The position numbers and the translations under genes were made by a program. Below the pieces are notes generated by a model. It saw only the letters and a list, made by a program, of their open reading frames with translations, ran no database searches and was not told the DNA's origin. A stretch of 64,000 nt of DNA from Guillardia theta CCMP2712 (lineage: Eukaryota > Cryptophyceae > Pyrenomonadales > Geminigeraceae). The stretch covers positions 745,282 through 809,281 of the forward strand of contig NW_005434670.1 of the NCBI RefSeq assembly GCF_000315625.1. The letters run 5' to 3'. Below, piece by piece: positions 33,709 to 44,971 of the stretch. Position 1 is the stretch's first letter. The number at the start of each line of letters is the position of its first letter.

Positions 33709-36700
33709 ATGGGAGAGTTCGATGTCGGCATTTACTTTCAGAGCTCGAGGCATGGAAGATGTCACACAGTCTCGAGACTCACTCCTGGAGGTAGCGACGA
33801 TGATGAAGAAACCTCACAACTCATGCCGTGGTGAATCATGTCAGGTCCGGCAGAGAAGTCCTGTGCCGTTGAGATCGGTCATCGCATTGTGATGATCAAC
33901 GAGAAGGTATGAAATGAAGCTGCAGGAGGTTATGGGCACATTCAACTTGTGATCTTCCAGGACGTTTCGACTTCTTCGCTGCAAGAAGTTGAAACTTTTC
34001 TGAGGGGCCCGAAAGACTCCTTGGTCAACGTCAAATTTCTTGAGATGAGGGAAATTCGATTGACGATGGAGAGATGCGTCAAGATTGAGGTGATCGAGGA
34101 TCTTGATAGCGAGCAAGCTGAATCTTGATCGCAGAATTCTTATTCTGTTGGCATCATATGGAAAAGAGGGGAGGAGGGGCTGGTCGTCAGCGGAATATCC
34201 CCAGGTTGTGCAACAGCTACTGAACATCATCGCATCCTTCTTACTTTTAACATGAACAGAATATTATGGATTCGGTGTGTTGCCGAAAGCCGGGGACAGG
34301 CTGCTGAAGATTGATGGGGAGGTTGATGTGTTGCGATGAAGCTGCCGCCTGAACCCTTGACAGAGCATCGAGTCGATGAGATTCGACGACATCACCATGA
34401 GGCTTGCTGGGCCGCTCAACACGAGCGTGAGGCTTGACTTCGCCCGAGGAGTTGCTCATCACACTGTGACGTTGAAGCGCGAGTTGTCAGCTCCTGCACG
34501 GGGCCTGACTCCAAGTGTGCTCGACCCTCAGATTGTGGACCTTCAGAGCAACGTCCGGTTGATCAACACCCAGCAAGCTCACAGCCATGCTCATCCTGGA
34601 TCTTCGAGTGCCTGGGAAGTCTTCGATGAGCCAGAGCCAACCCCTGGGTCCAGAGTTGACCAACGAATGGTGGAGACGGGCAGGAGCCCAGCTCCTCTGA
34701 CCTCGAGCTTCAACGACACGAGTGCTTCTAGCGCCCCCAGTGCTGTCACAACGAGGCCCTACGGTAGTTGGAAGACCTTCAACGAGCTTGCAGGTCTGGA
34801 CAACAGAGAGGCTGAGAAGAAGAACACACTCCCTCCGCAGGACAGGAGCAACGAGGCCGATCCAAGGCGAGCTATGCCGTATTCGGCCAACACTCACCAG
34901 CCTGCTCATGGTTATCCGGTTCTTTCAGCCCCCAAGGTTCCTCAGGGTATCGAGAAAGGCGAATCAAATGCCGTTTCAAATGCTCAGTTGAATCACCTCC
35001 AAGAGGAGAACCGGACTCTTGCGAATGAGAAGAAACTTCTCCGAGAGCAGTTGAATGAAATGAAGAACAATCTAACCAATGCCGAACAGACCCTAAGCAG
35101 GAAGGAAGCAGAGCTGAACAGCGTCAAGACTGTCCTCTCTCGCCGAGCAGAGGCTGCGGGTGAGACAAGGCGGCAGATTGAAGATCTGTCTGCTACCATC
35201 GTGTCATTGAACGAAGAGAAAACCAACCTTGCTCTCAAACTCGACAAGACGTCATCTGACCTCAGTCAAGCTAGAGCTCAGATACAGGATCTTCAAGACT
35301 TGAGGATCTCAGAACGACAGAAGCTGCAAGACGATGCTGACTTTCAGATGAGGAGAAGGTTTGACGACTACACAAGGCAGATAGAAGCTTTGAATGCGGA
35401 CCTTCACACCCGCGATGAGCAAGTGAAGATTGCGCAAGGCAAGGTCAAAGAGCTGAGTCAGGCTCTTGTCGATGAGAAGAAATCCCTTGAAACCTCAGAA
35501 GGACAGCTGGCAGTGGCGAACAACGAGATCATCAGACTACAGCAGAATCGCGCTGAGCTGGAATCGAGTCATAAGGATCTGCGATCGCGGTATGAAGGTG
35601 TGGTGCAGCAGTTGAACGTGCAGCAGGTCAAGAACTCAGAGTTGATCGATGCGGCAAGAGAACAGGAAAATAACATGGAAGCGCTCAAGGCTTCCAACGA
35701 GAAGGTGTTGGAGGAGATAAGACAGCAGCTGGTGGCTCAATCTGATGACTTCATGCGAGTCAAAGAGGAGATGCAAAGATTGCACTTGCAAGAGCTCGAA
35801 GATATGAAAGAAAAGCACCAGATTGCGATCGATGAAATTCGACGAGCCCAGGCCGACGCGGATACCAAGGCTCAAGATTATGAGAAGAGGATCCAAGAAG
35901 TTGAAGTTGCAAACAGAAGCCTTTCAGCTGAGTTGCAAGAAGCAGAAGCTTCCTACAGAGAGAACATGGTGGACATGAAAGAAAGGCACGAGTCAGAGTT
36001 GGCTGAGCTACAACAGAAGCTTGATGTGACCATGAACAAATGCGAGAAGTTGAATGAGGCGTGCGCTAATTTCAAAGAGCAGTTGGCTAACGCCAAACGA
36101 ACGATTGAGGCGCAAGCGCTTTCATGTCAAGAAGAGCGAAAATGTACGGAAGACTGGCAGCAGAAGGCAGAGAAGAGTCAAGCTCAAGTGCAATCACTCG
36201 AAGAAGAGTTGAGAAATACCCACCAGCTCATGATTCAGCTGGATATTTCAAGTACACGATTGAGGCTGCTGGAGCAATTCCAGCAGAGAATTCAGTTCGA
36301 GGCTCACAAGAAAAGTGAGCAGATACGGCAGCTACAAGGAAACTTGCCCTACGCGCAGCTGGGAGGCATGCTGCAAGAAGCGCATGTCTCCCTAACGTCT
36401 CTACAGGAGCTCGCTGAGGTGCGGGAGAAAGAAGGTGCTCTTTTTTGCTGTCTCTGGAACTTCTGACTAACAATCATCTGTTTTACGAAATTGTGATCAC
36501 ACACTTCCACTTCAAGTTGGTAATGATTGCATTCTCTTTTGATCTAAAAATTGAACATGATTTCAGGTTTCTACAAGCAAAAGTTGAATGAATTGATGAA
36601 CGCAAGGGAAATGGGTGTGGAGACTGAAAAGCAGCTGTGGAAATACAAGGTCTCACTCGCAGCAATCTATCATACTGCAGGCCTGAGACTATTATCAGGA

Positions 36701-37362
36701 ACAGCTGGATTGGAAAACGATTGCACTTCAACAAACGCTGGATTCCCTTTCGAACTGTCAGGTTCTCTGATGCCTGATCATGTTTCCTTCAACTTCTAAC
36801 CATTCCGGGATAGGTCCTCATGCAGAAACATGGAGTTCCGCAAGATGAGATAGACAAGGTCCGTCTGCTCCAGCTGAGAACAAGCTTTTTCATCTGACCT
36901 TCTCCTCGTTTGCCCTGTAGGTGACCAGCGCCTTGACTGTCAGTGCCCAGCACGCAAGACCCTATGAAGAAACGTCGCAAGCTCTCAATCCGGGCAGCAT
37001 CACCATAACAAAGGCTTCCTATGACGTCAACGCCGTAGCCATGACCTCCCAGGTGACACACGCGAATATGAAGAGCACGCCTGACTGGCTGGTTTAGCAT
37101 GACGGCGCTAGCAAGTATCGGTCGGCCAACGCGGCACCTCTGCTCTACTCCGGCATGGTAGGCCTGGAAGGCGAGGCGATGAGGTCGGTGACGTGAACCT
37201 GTCAGCCGCCTGCCATGTCCGACCCGAGGATGGCTCAGCCCGGGGGGATGAATCTCGACGGCTACTCGAGGTCACGTGACCTCTGGCGATGCTGGCGCGT
37301 GACTGCTGTGCGACAGGCCGGTGGAGGGCGACTACCACTTCTCCTCGGGCAGTTACGCCTGA
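33709..37362 (+). CDS. Two-PDZ, long coiled-coil scaffold protein
   Basis: It starts MGEFDVGIYFQSSRHG at 33709. PDZ1 spans three exons (GIYFQ...LTPGG, then PAEKSCAVEIGHRIVMINEK, then DVSTSSLQEVETFLRGPKDS). PDZ2 follows (NSYSVGIIW...GLVVSGISPG, then FGVLPKAGDRLLKIDGEVDV, then SIESMRFDDITMRLAGP). After a Ser/Pro-rich linker comes a coiled coil of roughly 480 residues (about 34990-36420; heptads such as NHLQEENRTLANEKKLLREQ). Small exons after 36430 carry a low-complexity tail (VLMQKHGVPQDEIDK; ALNPGSITITKASYDV; PPAMSDPRMAQPGG) that ends VEGDYHFSSGSYA-stop at 37362. PDZ plus coiled coil indicates a dimeric scaffold, possibly cytoskeletal or membrane-associated. The exact partner is unknown. Confidence 0.85.
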
Positions 37363-37408
37363 TGACGACAGGGAGGATCGATGGCAGAGCCTCGCGTCCG
37401 TCTCGCCA

Positions 37409-38392
37409 TCATGAAAGTTTTGTTTCATTCACGGCTTTTGATAAAGATCCACGGGACCTGCCGAACGCGAAGACATCAACCCCCTCCTTCTCCTCGCTCT
37501 CCTCGATGATGCACATGAGAGCCTCGCCCGCGCCCTCCTTCCTCTCCTCATGGAGATCTACCGGGGAGACAGGAACGAACATAGACTTGAAAGACTCCAG
37601 CACGCTATCTGACGTCTCTACCATGGGCTCTCTAGCCTCATTCCATGTCACGCTATACCTGTCATGCCCGTACTCAGGTGGGACCACTGGACAGCCTAAC
37701 GCCCCTCACCTCTTCTTGTGCGACATGATGAACACAGCATGAGGGAGTACCTCAAAGAGTCTTCGAACCGCCGAGTGCAAGAGTTTGGCCATGTGCGAGG
37801 AGTACAGCAGGTCGCTTCCCACGATGATGCTCACGTCGGAGCCTCTCCCGAAGGCGTCGAAGTGTTCGTCGTTGCTCCAGTCCAGTTTGCATTCCACACA
37901 CTTCCCGTCAAGACCGTTCAGCTGGATGTTAGCTCGAATAACCTCCAGCACAACCTCATCATAGTCAGAGATGTACACTCTCCTCGCCCCCAGCTTCGAG
38001 AGGACCATACCAAGGATCCCTACCCCCGCTCCGATCTCTAGGACAGCCGCGCCTCTGAAGAGGTTGCTGTTCTTCATGCAGTACTCGCAGAGCTTCTTTG
38101 TCGCCCCTTGCCAGACATCGAGACCGATCAGGTCACTGTCATCGTCACACCTCAACCCCGCCATGACCAACTTTACTCCCTCATCTACCGCCATCTCTTC
38201 CATGTCCAACTCTTGCTCACAAGCTGGATCACTGGCAGGGTCCCCCTGCTGCTCTGCTCTTGTTGACGGCTCCTCTTCTTGATCTACCATACTCCCCTCC
38301 TCCTCCTCCTCCTCCTCCTTCTCCCCTGGAGCTCGTCTGCACAGAGCGCGCACCTCCTGCCCGGCTACCCTCACACGCATTAGGCGCAGCAT
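37409..38392 (-). CDS. METTL21-type (Methyltransf_16) SAM-dependent methyltransferase
   Basis: Predicted protein-lysine methyltransferase of the seven-beta-strand class. Features are an acidic N-terminal stretch ([18 protein letters not shown]), the family motif LIGLDVWQGATKKLCEYC, SAM motif I VLEIGAGVGILG, acidic motif II YISDYDEVVLEVI, then LDWSNDE and SDLLYSSHMAKLLH (the Asp-Leu-Leu-Tyr post-II block). The first exon ends at about 37712 (SHKKR) and a second exon near 37409-37610 gives the last strands (DLHEERKEGAGEALMCIIEE). The start is taken at Met 38392 (MLRLMRVRV). An upstream Met in the same frame exists at 38506. It is divergent from the small membrane-protein gene 277 nt away. Confidence 0.85.
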
Positions 38393-38668
38393 GGCTGGTA
38401 TAAAATACAAGCCAGCCTCGGAATGCTTTATTAGAAAAGCAGAAGAGACAGCAAAATTACGAGGACTTGAAGCGTGTGAGATTCCAACTTGACGGCTCTT
38501 GGGCAAGGAGATCGCAGTGGCGAAGAAGAGCAGGGAGGAGCGGTCTTAGTGAGAGAGTCAGCAGGAGAAGCAAGAGAACGAGAGCAGAGAGGAGAGAGGA
38601 GAGAGGAGAGAGGAGAGAGGAGAGAGGAGAGAGGAGAGAGGAGAGAGGAGAGGGAGTCAACGAGCGCT
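38393..38668. promoter_or_regulatory. Divergent promoter region with GGAGAGA tandem repeat
   Basis: The 276-nt gap separates two divergent start codons, so it must carry both promoters and 5' UTRs. A purine-only heptamer repeat (GGAGAGA, about nine copies, 38585-38652) ends 16 nt before the ATG at 38669. Purine-only mirror-type tracts like this can form triplex DNA or act as GAGA-type elements; that is inference. Confidence 0.55.
38585..38652. repeat. (GGAGAGA)n purine tract
   Basis: Nine to ten near-perfect copies of a 7-nt all-purine unit immediately upstream of the small membrane-protein start codon. Confidence 0.9.
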
Positions 38669-39422
38669 ATGGTGAAATTCCTAGAGATTTGTAATTCGGC
38701 GGACCAGAATAACCTGGCCTTTGTGATCGTGCTGATTGGAAGCTGCCTCCTCAACCTACTTCTTAGCCTGTTCATCTTGTTCGTCCTGTTCTGTACAGGA
38801 AGAGGAAGCAAGGCGTCGAAATCCAGCAGCTACGTCGAGCCTGCAGCGTCCAACCCCGAGAAGAGCGACGTGAAGTCATTCCTACAGTTTCAGCCTGTAC
38901 AAGTGACAACTTCTAACGATCTTGACGATGGGGGAGCGATCAAGGTGCCGCCTCATGCACTTATGATGACTGGCTGCCCTGCTGCTCACGCCGACGTCTG
39001 ATGGTGTTGTGATCGAGCAGGATGAACTCAAGAAGATGTCGAGGGAGATTGCAGACCTGAGCTCCAAGATGGAGAACAGGAGGCTGAATGAGATCACAGC
39101 CAGTAACCTTGTCTGCAAGCCTAAGGTCTCTCTGTGACGCCATGGCAGGCTATCTCCTGCACAACGCGCACGACGTGATCGGCAACGGCGTTCCCACCTC
39201 CGCTCAGGTCAGTCTCCCCCCCCCCCCCCCCCCCCTGTCGCGCTCCCGGTGACGCTGGCTGCAGGTCACTCTAGAGCAGATCAGCGCGCATCAGGTATGT
39301 TTGACCCTCAGGAGAGCTGACGAGCTGAGAGGACGTGACAGGCTCACGTGCGGCTGCGAGTCGACGACATCGACCGCAAGGTCGGCAAGCTCGAGTACCT
39401 CCTCGCCAAGATCACCAGCTGA
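38669..39422 (+). CDS. Small single-pass membrane protein with C-terminal coiled coil
   Basis: It begins MVKFLEICNSADQNN, followed by one strongly hydrophobic helix (AFVIVLIGSCLLNLLLSLFI, then LFVLFC). After that come a short Ser/Lys-rich cytosolic linker and a charged helix (DELKKMSREIADLSSKMENR). Small exons then give LLHNAHDVIGNGVPTSAQ, VTLEQISAHQ and AHVRLRVDDIDRKVGKLEYL, ending KITS-stop at 39422. Joins near 38995 and 39105 are in phase by my reading. The last exons could instead be a separate gene starting at MAGYLLHNAHD (about 39141). I do not recognise the family. The layout resembles a small membrane-tethered coiled-coil adaptor. Confidence 0.55.
39216..39235 (+). repeat. Poly-C run of 20 in an intron
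   Basis: Twenty consecutive C residues lie just after a GTCAGT splice donor, inside an intron of the small membrane-protein gene. The exact length may be a sequencing estimate. Confidence 0.9.
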
Positions 39423-39600
39423 TGCAAGAGCAGCCCACCCGTGGCTTGTTTGCTCCCATGTCGACATGTCAACAACTATCAGCCCTCAGTGTCTGTAGTG
39501 ATAGAGTACTTTACAGATTTACAACTTCCACGCCAAGCTCCGTCCTCTGCTCCTCGCCTCCCGCGCAGCTCCCATCCCGCTGCTCCCATCATTCCTATGC

Positions 39601-41137
39601 TCAGCACACTCCATACGTGTACGGGGCAGAGGATGTATCCTCCATCGCTTGCAGTGGTACAGGGTCATCGATCAAGACTGCTTCCCCTTGCTTGTGAACT
39701 AGTCGACCTTTCACCCACACCATTGCGACATTCACCTCCGAACCGAGGTTGATTAATTTCTCAAGGAGGTGCATGGACGAGTCCGAATCCCACACGTCTA
39801 TCCCCCCCCTCGCAGCATCCAGCAGCACAGCGTCGAAGCTCTTCCCTGCCTCCAAGGTTCCCACCTGCCCTTCAATCCCCAGAGCCTTCGCCCCTCCCAT
39901 GGTTGCCAGGTGAAACGCGTGTCGCCAGTCTAGCAGCTCGTCGCTCTTGATAGGTGCGAAGTTTCTGGTGACCTGATGGGCGATGACGGCGTTTCTCATC
40001 GAATTGAGCATGGAGGGGCTGTATCCTCCAGCTACATCGGTGCCCAGAGCGACCTTGTTCCCAAGAGCGACGATCTTGGCGGTCGGCAAGACTCCATCGG
40101 CGAAGAAGAAGTTGGAGAGCGGACAGTGAGAGATGCTCGTTCCCCGTTGCCGCAGCGTGCGCAGGTCCTCATCGTCCAGGTGAACCCCGTGTGCCATGAT
40201 CGTCTTGTCGTGCAGAAGTCCGCAAGTGTCGAAGATGGTCGTGTCGGACTTGAGGTGGGGATACCGCGACTTCACCATGGCGATCTCGTCCAACGACTCT
40301 GAGATGTGAGACTGCACGTGACAGTCATACCTGTCCGCCAGCGCGCCCAGACCATTCAACAGCTCCATGCTGCAGCTGGGAATGAACCTCGGGGTTACCA
40401 CTGGATGGACAAGCTCGCTTCCCAGGCCTCGCACGGACTGAATGAACCTCTCCGTGCTCTCCAGCGACTCCTCCGTGCTCTCAATGTAGTCTGCCGGCGC
40501 CAGGCTGTCCATGCAGACCTTACCGATGTATGCTCGCTGACCTCGCGAGGCCGCAAGCTCAGCAAACGCTATGCAGGACTGCAGGTGGATCGTAGCAAAG
40601 TAGAGAGCACAAGTCGTTCCATTCCTCAGCGTCCGATCGATGACGGACGAGTAGACTCGCTTCGCTGTCTCCACGTCTCGCAGACTGCTCTCGGCCGGGA
40701 ACGTGTACTTCTGCAGCCAGTCCATGAGGGGGAGGTCAGTCGCTGTCCCCGTGTAGGAGTACTGCGGCGCATGGATGTGCGTGTCGATGAAGCCAGGCAC
40801 AAGCATCTGGCCCCTCTCAAGCTTCACAAGCTCGATGCCCCACTCCTCGTTCAACACGCAAGAGCCTGCTGCCCTGCCCTGCATCCACAGCCTGACTGGC
40901 TCGTCCTCCAGCTCCTTTAGTCGCGTCACCACAATGATCTTGCCTCTCTGATCCACCACCAGAACAGCTTCCTCCATCACGTCGATCTGCAGCGAGAGCT
41001 TCAGACCAGCTCGCAAGCATCCTCCCCCTCACCTTGCCGTACGCGGTTGCGTGCGCCATGGTACCAAAGATTACCAGCCGGGCATCCGCCTCGACCCACC
41101 TGATCGGCACCTGCGGGTGGCTGCCGCTGACTCCCAT
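39601..41137 (-). CDS. GDA: Guanine deaminase
   Basis: Hydrolyses guanine to xanthine and ammonia in purine salvage and catabolism; amidohydrolase superfamily, Zn-dependent, usually cytosolic. The metal and substrate motifs are intact: PGFIDTHIHAPQY (first HxH), NGTTCALYFATIH, QSHISE, MAHGVHLDDEDL, SHCPLSNFFF and GTDVAGGYSPSML (catalytic Asp). The main exon is about 39601-40995. A short first exon (about 41032-41137) gives VIFGTMAHATAYGK and is spliced at AAG/GTGAGG. The start is taken at Met 41137 (MGVSGSHPQ); an in-frame Met at 41182 is the alternative. Length of about 490 codons is close to animal and fungal guanine deaminases. Confidence 0.93.
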
Positions 41138-41528
41138 GTGCTGCCCATGCGCGTCAAAAAAGAAGACAAGCGAGAGCAACACCCGCTACCTCCTCCTGTC
41201 GCCTTCCTCCTCTCTCCTCCTGTCGCACTCCTCCTGTCTCCTCCTTTCGCCCCTCCGACGCCATGGCAGGGCTGCAACGTACTAGTCATAGTCACATCAA
41301 CTGTCAAGCACAATCGGTACGGGGATCGCAGGTGGTGAGACCCGAGCGAATTCTGCAGGTTTGCAGCAGACGGCGATTCCCAAAGACGAGGCGAGAGCGA
41401 GGAGGGCGTCTCTTCTGCTCTCAGCTGGTCTCCCTGCTCGACTGCGTGCTGGTATCTGTGCTGGTCTTCAGGTGGACTAATCTGAGGCTCTGGTACCTAA
41501 GCAGGGACAGTCATGGGATGAGCAAGCT
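41138..41528. other. Intergenic or UTR region
   Basis: No supported exon. Repeats of CTCCTGTCGC type near 41195-41250 lie on the + strand just upstream of the guanine deaminase start. The region should hold that promoter and the 3' end of the C2-like gene. Confidence 0.45.
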
Positions 41529-43715
41529 TCAGGTGCTCACCTCTGGCTCCCGAGCTTCCTCTTGGACCCTCTCGGAATCGATCGGAGCTGATGAGCTCGC
41601 ACGGGAGGCGGGAGACTGGAGGGTGTGCTTGTCCACAATCTCCTTCCTCGCTGACAGGATCGCGTCTAGTTCAGACACGTTCCCGTTCTGTGAGCTGACT
41701 GAGGCCAGCTTGCTCAGACTCCTCCCGAAGGGCGACGGGCTACCGACGGAGTCATGGAGGGAGGAAGGAGTGTCTGCGGATCTGAGCGGCGAGAAGGGAT
41801 CTGGAGGAGAACGATGAGCGAACAAGAGCAGGAGCGCTGAGGCAAGCCTGATCTCGAGGGGGAGGAAGTCTTGTGCTCCAGCCTAGTGGGGGTGAAGGAC
41901 GACATGGAGTGGTTGAGACTCGACACGTGCTGCAGCCTCTGCGTCAGCCTCGCTGCTGCCCGGTCAGAGAGGTGAGAAATTGAACCACCTGGCCTGGCGG
42001 AGATGCCGTGACGGGGGGCGAGTGCAGGTTGAACCTCTTGGGCGTGCCGTCGGAGGTAGCAGGAGAGGTTCTCCGCGAGGAGAAGGTCTTGGGGTTGAGG
42101 GCATCGTCTACCCTCTCCACCTTGTGCAACTGGTCGTCCTCGTTAGGACCCTCGAGCTGCCGCCCGCTCTCAAACCTTCTTTGTGATCTTCCCTTGCATC
42201 AGGATACTGCACGGATCCCTTATTTGATCTTCAAGCTCCCGGACTGCAGCCAAACTCAAAACCCCGACAACATGATCGTCTCATTGCATTACTGATGAAC
42301 TCTGGCGAGATCGACTTGCCAAACATGATGATCCCGATAGTCGCAATGATACTCCCACGGCGCATGCCAAAGATGAGAATTTGCCTCCTCGAGATTTTCA
42401 ACGCTGCTGCAAGGTCTTGTATCAATTGCTCTTGGTACCTGAGGGTGGAATCAGTCGCAGACAAGAGCAGCATGTGGTCCTGGAACCTCTTCCTTGTGTC
42501 GTGCGACAGCGCCATCATGTCGTAGTTGTCCTCAAGGGTGAGAGAGACGATGATTGGATCTTTGACGTTCAGTCGCGGGCTGAAGAAGTGATTGGAGATC
42601 GGAATGACACTCTCGAGGTTCAGCTTTTTGACTTTGGGTGCCATGACTGGAGTGGGAGGATTATCATCGTGGGTAGATGTGGAGAGATTCAGAAGCCCGT
42701 CTGCTCCCGTCCCTCCTCCCATGCTCGTCGACTGATCCAAACGGAGATGGAGGTACAGGCGACAGAAATCAGCCTGTGAATGCGCGTTGAGCTCATTCGA
42801 CGTTGATCCCGCCTCATCGGCCGCGTGCACACAGTACCAGCCTCCTCGCGAGCTGTGCTCTTCCTTCAAATGTCTCAGGGAGATCCCATCCAAGAACCCG
42901 ATCTTTTCTCGCGAATGATTCGAACTCACTAACGGCGAGGAGCGCTGTGTAGGACACCAGTAAATGTCTACCTGCACAGAGCCATATGCTATCATGGTCT
43001 CATCCAGCATGAAGTCGAAGTAGGAGTTCCATGAGGGGTCAGCAACGCTTGCAGTCTTGGTCATAATGACGTTGGTGTGACCCGGACACATGATTGAAAC
43101 CGAACAAACAAGTTCACCATCTCCTTGGAGGTTTCTTCGCAACAGCTCGAAGTTTTCGCAAGAGCCAACGTACAATGAGAAGTTCTGTCTGCCAGGTTGT
43201 GACCGTTGAGGAGACATTTGCGACGCAGCAGAGAGGCTGTCAGAGTCCATCCACCTGAGGACATACGAATCTTCCGTGTTCGTCTCTGTATGCTGATCCC
43301 TCAGCTCCTCCAAGGGGGAGGCGCCGTGATGGCGGTTGTCGCTTCCGTCCCCAGCCTGCCAAACTTTCCTGGGTGTGACGGGCGATAGAGAAGACGGGGA
43401 ACCTCCGTGCTGCTGGAAGTGCATGTCTGCCAACCTCTCGTAGGCTGCCGCCACCTCCGCACCCTTCCCTGTCCTCACCGCCTCCTCCATCAGCTCCTCC
43501 AGGCCAGGGCCCGGCATGTCTACCGGCGGTGGGGATTGAGGTGGGGGTTGGTAGGCCCAGAGGGAAATAGGTGAAGTATACAGTGAGGTGGTAGTGGATT
43601 GGTCAGAGGGACTGCACATGGCGTTGAAACACCAAGTCTGCGAAGCGCGCCAGCTCTCTCTGCCCAGCATCGAATGCTGCCGTAGCACGCACATGCGTCC
43701 GAGACCCGCAAACAC
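41529..43715 (-). CDS. C2-like domain protein of unknown role
   Basis: The main exon is about 42285-43715. After a Pro-rich N-terminus (YQPPPQSPPP) comes a short helical segment (LEELMEEAVRTGKGAEVAAA) and then a C2-like beta-sandwich: QNFSLYVGSCENFELLRRN, a strand with MTKTASVADPSWNSYFDFML, SVQVDIYWCP and IGFLDGISLRHL. The core of Asn/Asp-Pro-x-Trp-N fits C2 domains, but Ca-ligand Asp residues look sparse. A second fold follows (QEQLIQDLAAALKISRRQIL, then GSIIATIGII and, after a splice, ELEDQIRDPCSILMQGKI). This resembles a module often seen in large algal and protist membrane proteins. The C-terminal exons (LHKVERVDDALNPK; QHVSSLNHSMSSF) are disordered and the 3' end is uncertain. The start could be internal at MPGPGLEELM (about 43518). 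Confidence 0.65.
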
Positions 43716-43899
43716 TCATCGTTGACGAAGCATGTCGCTTACAAGGCTCGAAGGAAACCTTGACATGCAAAGAGCGATGGAGAACGGCTGAAAATCGGCG
43801 AAATAAGAGCAGACCCAGGATAAAAAGAAAGAGTGAGACACGAGAGCAGACAAATCGTTTCTGATTGAGTGGCAAAACAACACAGAAAAGTGTGAAGGC

Positions 43900-44971
43900 T
43901 TAGAGATTGTCAGGAGCTGATTGCGGTTGTAAAGAGAGAAGAAAAAATAATCCGCCCACGACCGCCTGCATGGATGGTGAGGACATCACTTTCGAGCAAT
44001 TCAACACTTACTATCAAAGCAAACAGAACAGGAAAGAGTGTGGATGAGAATGAGCTTTGGTTGGTCGTGCTGGCCATATCCAGATCTGTGTTCAAATCAA
44101 CTTGTCGTCGCAAACATCGAAGACAAGAGTACCTGATAGATCTTCTTCCTCCGCAGCAAGATCTGGGTTCTTCTGCGCTGAATTATTACTGCATAGCATC
44201 CAGCACGAGCAATACAACAAAATTTACCGCCTCCCAATCTTCTATCAAATCTGAAAATAGTTCACAAAAAGTCTTGTCCTTCAAGTTTGTGCGCATTGAT
44301 TTTCTTGCAAGCTGGTCAAACGTGAGATATCATTAGTGAGAAACATAAATTAACCTGTCGTTTTACACTTTCACTGGTAGTGATAGTGCCAATAGCAGGC
44401 ACACTATCCAACATGAATGATACCACTCCTTGCAAGATGGAAGAAACTGTGTTTAAGAGTCACAGTGAATCCATCACGGTACGTCATGAATTCCACTACA
44501 GTGGAATTCATGCGCCAAGAGTAGATTGTTCGTGATTCGATCAAAGTTCTACCTGACCACATGCAGTTCCAAGTCTCCGGATGGAAATCAGACATGCTAA
44601 GACAAATCCGTTGGTTCGGCTCAAAGCGGCCGCTTGGGGTGAGCATCCGGATAGACGGTGGCTTATAAGGGTACTCCTGGGGAAAGCGGATGATGCCGTG
44701 ATAGTATCCTCCCTGGTAAGGCGAGCCAGCAGGTCCTTCTATGACAAAATGCCATTCGAGCATGTTTGAGGGGAGAGGCTACTCGAACGTCAGCTTGTGC
44801 GGGCGAGATGACGATGGGCTCTCACCGTTGCATGTACTCCAGCCACAGGCTCCTCCTTCAGCTTCTTCAACTCGCGCTGTAATCGTTGCTGAGATGATCA
44901 CAGTCATGCATGACGATCATGAAAGGATAATTCGTTGATACCAAGTTCTGTTTGCGCTCTGCAGGATGCAT
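43900..44971 (-). CDS. UBE2J: Tail-anchored ER ubiquitin-conjugating enzyme, UBE2J/Ubc6 class
   Basis: E2 enzyme of ER-associated degradation, held in the ER membrane by a C-terminal helix. All exons can be joined in phase: [10 protein letters not shown], then [19 protein letters not shown], then the UBC core [38 protein letters not shown] and [16 protein letters not shown] (the catalytic Cys is in RICLS), then [61 protein letters not shown], and the tail [20 protein letters not shown] ending QSAPDNL with the stop at 43900-43902. The IGT.TTSE...R..LA.KS pattern after the core is typical of Ubc6/UBE2J. The whole protein is about 240 residues, as expected for the family. Confidence 0.94.

Noticed and set aside
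40306-40920. Plus-strand 204-codon frame over guanine deaminase
   Set aside because: It is antisense to conserved active-site motifs on the minus strand.
43974-44336. Plus-strand 120-codon frame
   Set aside because: It lies antisense to the C-terminal exons of UBE2J, which are supported by phase and family motifs.
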